In this document: positions 34,812 to 36,569 of the stretch, piece after piece | How the letters are laid out: each line of letters starts with the position of its first letter | How positions within the stretch are numbered: position 1 is the stretch's first letter | Assembly: GCA_947475875.1 (NCBI GenBank) | Contig: CANJME010000024.1 | Location: 1-36,569 of the forward strand | DNA length: 36,569 nucleotides | Reading direction: 5' to 3' | Source of the DNA: Caulobacteraceae bacterium | Lineage (GTDB): Bacteria > Pseudomonadota > Alphaproteobacteria > Caulobacterales > Caulobacteraceae | Made by a program: the position numbers and the translations under genes | The notes under the pieces: model-generated | What the model was told of the DNA's origin: nothing | Seen by the model: the letters and a program-made list of their open reading frames with translations, nothing else | Database searches by the model: none

Positions 34812-35810
34812 ATGAAAGCGCTGCTCAGTAAGGTTGTCGGCGGGCCGGAAACCCTGGTGCTGGAGGATGTGCCCTCGCCCGTCGCCGGGCCCGGTCAGGT
34901 GGTGCTGACGGTCAAGGCCTGCGGGGTGAATTTCCCGGACAGCCTGATGATCGAGGACCGTTACCAGTTCAAACCCGAGCGCCCGTTCGCGCCGGGCGGG
35001 GAGGTGGCGGGCATCATCAAGGAAGTCGGTGAGGGCGTGACCTCGGTAAAGGTCGGCGACCGGGTGATCAGCAACGCCGGCTCGGGCGGCATGGCCGAGG
35101 AGATGGCGCTCGACGAAAAACGCATCATCCCGATGCCGGACGAAATGCCCTTCGATGAGGCCAGCGCGTTTATCCTCACCTATGGCACCAGCTATTACGC
35201 CCTGAAGGACCGCGGTTTCCTGAAGCCTGGCCAGACCCTGCTGGTGCTGGGCGCGGCAGGCGGCGTCGGCATCTCGGCCGTGCAGCTGGGCAAGGCGATG
35301 GGGGCGCGGGTGATCGCGGCGGCCTCGACCCAGGAAAAAGTCGACTTTTGCCTCAGCCATGGCGCCGACGAGGGCGTCGTCTATCCCTCCGGTCCCTTCG
35401 ACAAGGACGGCAAGAAGGAACTGGCGAACATCTTCAAGGCCGCGGTGGGCCCGAACGGCGCGGACGTCATCTATGACGGCGTCGGCGGCGACTATGCCGA
35501 GGCGAGCTTCCGGTCGATCGGCTGGGACGGCCGCTTCCTGGTCATCGGATTTCCGGCCGGCATTCCGGCCATTCCGCTGAATCTGGCCCTGCTCAAGTCC
35601 GGCGATATCGTTGGCGTCTTCTGGGGCGCGGCCGTGGCCCGCAACCAGGCCCAGCACCTGCAGAACGTCAAGGAGCTGTTCGAGCTCTATAAGGCCGGCA
35701 AGATCAAACCCTTCGTCTCCGAGCGCTTCCCGCTCGCCAAAGGCGCCGACGCCATCCGCCACCTGACCAGCCGCAAGGCCCTGGGCAAGGTGGTGGTGAC
35801 GATGGACTGA
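34812..35810 (+). CDS. NADPH:quinone oxidoreductase, zinc-free MDR family
   Basis: 332 residues. A GroES-like N-terminal domain (KACGVNFPDSLMIEDRYQ, PFAPGGEVAGII) and a Rossmann domain with LLVLGAAGGVGISAVQLGKAMGARVIA. The zinc ligands of true alcohol dehydrogenases are absent, as in QOR-type enzymes. Reduces quinones or enones with NADPH. GAGG lies upstream of the ATG. It is followed two bases later by the GST-like gene, a common detoxification pairing. Confidence 0.9.
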   Translation: MKALLSKVVGGPETLVLEDVPSPVAGPGQVVLTVKACGVNFPDSLMIEDRYQFKPERPFAPGGEVAGIIKEVGEGVTSVKVGDRVISNAGSGGMAEEMALDEKRIIPMPDEMPFDEASAFILTYGTSYYALKDRGFLKPGQTLLVLGAAGGVGISAVQLGKAMGARVIAAASTQEKVDFCLSHGADEGVVYPSGPFDKDGKKELANIFKAAVGPNGADVIYDGVGGDYAEASFRSIGWDGRFLVIGFPAGIPAIPLNLALLKSGDIVGVFWGAAVARNQAQHLQNVKELFELYKAGKIKPFVSERFPLAKGADAIRHLTSRKALGKVVVTMD

Positions 35811-35812
35811 AA

Positions 35813-36394
35813 ATGCTGCGCATCTACGGCGACCTCATCTCCGGCAACTGCCAGAAGGTGAAGTGGTGCGCCGACTATCTGACCATCCCGTACGAATGGG
35901 TCCAGGTCGACATTATGCAGGGCGAGACGCGGACGCCCGAATTTCTGGCGCTGAACCCGGCGCACCAGGTTCCGACCGTGGTGCTGGATGACGGCCGCCC
36001 GCTCGCCCAGTCGAACGCCATCTGCCTGCATTTGGCGCAGGGGTCGGACCTGATCCCTAAGGACTCGTATGCGCGCGCGAAGATGATGGAGTGGCTGTTC
36101 TGGGAGCAGTACAGCCACGAGACCGCCGTGGCCGTGCAGCGCTTCCAGGTGCGCTATCTGGGCAAGGCGGTGGCGGACCTTGACCCGGCGCTGGTCGCCA
36201 AGTCGGGCGCGGCGCTGGCCCGCCTCGATCTCGGACTCGAAGACCGCGACTGGCTGGTCGGCGAGACGCTCACCCTCGCTGACCTCTGCCTGCTGCCCTA
36301 CACCCGCATGGCGCCCGAGGGCGGGATCGACCTGGCGGCCTACGGCAATATCGGCCCCTGGATCGAACGGGCGAGCGCGGCGCTGCGCGTCTGA
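35813..36394 (+). CDS. glutathione S-transferase family protein
   Basis: 193 residues. N-terminal thioredoxin-like domain (1-80) with SGNCQKVKW near the glutathione site, the cis-Pro motif HQVPTVVLDD, and QSNAICLHLA in place of the usual ES-A-I. A helical C-terminal domain contains LVGETLTLADLCLLPYTR, the conserved N-capping box region. Substrate unknown. Probably co-transcribed with the quinone oxidoreductase. Confidence 0.92.
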   Translation: MLRIYGDLISGNCQKVKWCADYLTIPYEWVQVDIMQGETRTPEFLALNPAHQVPTVVLDDGRPLAQSNAICLHLAQGSDLIPKDSYARAKMMEWLFWEQYSHETAVAVQRFQVRYLGKAVADLDPALVAKSGAALARLDLGLEDRDWLVGETLTLADLCLLPYTRMAPEGGIDLAAYGNIGPWIERASAALRV

Positions 36395-36441
36395 AAAAAC
36401 ACCTCCCCCGCCTCGGAACGGTGGCCAGCCCCCGAGAGGTG
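36394..36441 (-). terminator. possible intrinsic terminator reading on the minus strand
   Basis: CACCTC (36400-36405) and GAGGTG (36436-36441) with inner CTCGG/CCGAG form an imperfect stem. Six A (36394-36399) give a U-tract for minus-strand transcripts arriving from the right. For the GST-like gene on the plus strand it would lack a U-tract. Confidence 0.35.
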
Positions 36442-36490
36442 ATCCAGTTTCATTGTTAGTACACGGCGGTCTGTAACGCCATGGTCGGGG

Positions 36491-36530
36491 TGGGCGAGCG
36501 CGCGCCTCCAACAGCTGGCGCGCTCGCCCA
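36491..36530. repeat. strong GC-rich hairpin at the right edge
   Basis: TGGGCGAGCGCGC (36491-36503) pairs perfectly with GCGCGCTCGCCCA (36518-36530) across a 14-base loop. No gene is visible from 36395 to the end. It may be a transcript end or an intergenic repeat. Confidence 0.45.
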
Positions 36531-36569
36531 TGGCACGATGCCGCCGCTGCGGGGGACGAACGATTCAGG

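Noticed and set aside
36395-36569. Possible coding frame at the right edge
   Set aside because: Short frames there are continuations of shadows from the GST-like gene or span the strong hairpin, with no start context or recognisable product.

Overview
The window is about 36.6 kb of GC-rich chromosomal DNA that reads like an alphaproteobacterium, most likely Caulobacterales. Supporting signs are a full CtrA-type box (TTAA-N7-TTAA), a short alphaproteobacterial SDH assembly factor, an egtB-egtD pair, a DUF1800/DUF1501 pair, and many intergenic palindromes. The family-level assignment is inference; no rRNA or species marker is present.

Layout. (1) 1-2520: one end of an integrative element inserted at the 3' end of a tRNA-Ser(CGA) gene. 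It carries a tyrosine integrase, a primase-like PriCT_2 protein, and the cut-off start of a small gene that ends at what looks like an IS3-family insertion sequence leaving the window. (2) 2746-8950: envelope and signalling region with an exported protein, a fasciclin lipoprotein, an orphan MacA-like adaptor downstream of a BlaI-type repressor, a divergent OmpR/EnvZ-type two-component system, and a two-gene operon of small proteins. Repeated TGACAC/CGACAC boxes lie on both sides of the two-component genes, and two copies of an 82-88 bp REPIN-like palindrome sit in the same region. (3) 8950-14125: housekeeping genes argG, kup plus a coupled membrane protein, an SDR, and pyrF. (4) 14127-20628: a Pro/Tyr/Gly-rich secreted repeat protein with a CtrA box at its start, sdhE4-like assembly factor, an Old Yellow Enzyme, a secreted unknown, and the DUF1800-DUF1501 pair. 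(5) 20657-23394: tRNA-Gln and tRNA-Pro, sppA, and an XRE regulator. (6) 23391-26521: a tightly overlapping minus-strand operon of two GFA-family zinc proteins followed by egtB and egtD (ergothioneine). (7) 26571-32118: leuC-leuD-ABM monooxygenase-leuB, then acs. (8) 32161-36569: rlmN, a DUF350 membrane protein and a protease-fold protein that has lost its catalytic residues, then a quinone oxidoreductase and a GST-like protein, with structured repeats between them.

How the genes work together. Many neighbours overlap by 4-8 bases (ATGA or GTGA), so translational coupling is common: kup/membrane protein, SDR/pyrF, GFA/GFA/egtB/egtD, leuC/leuD/ABM, and the 50-aa/84-aa pair. The least ordinary parts are the box-and-repeat architecture around the two-component system, the coupling of two thiol/formaldehyde-type GFA proteins to ergothioneine synthesis, the CtrA-linked repeat protein, and the apparent pseudoprotease. 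All functional statements come from reading motifs in the sequence; no database search was run.
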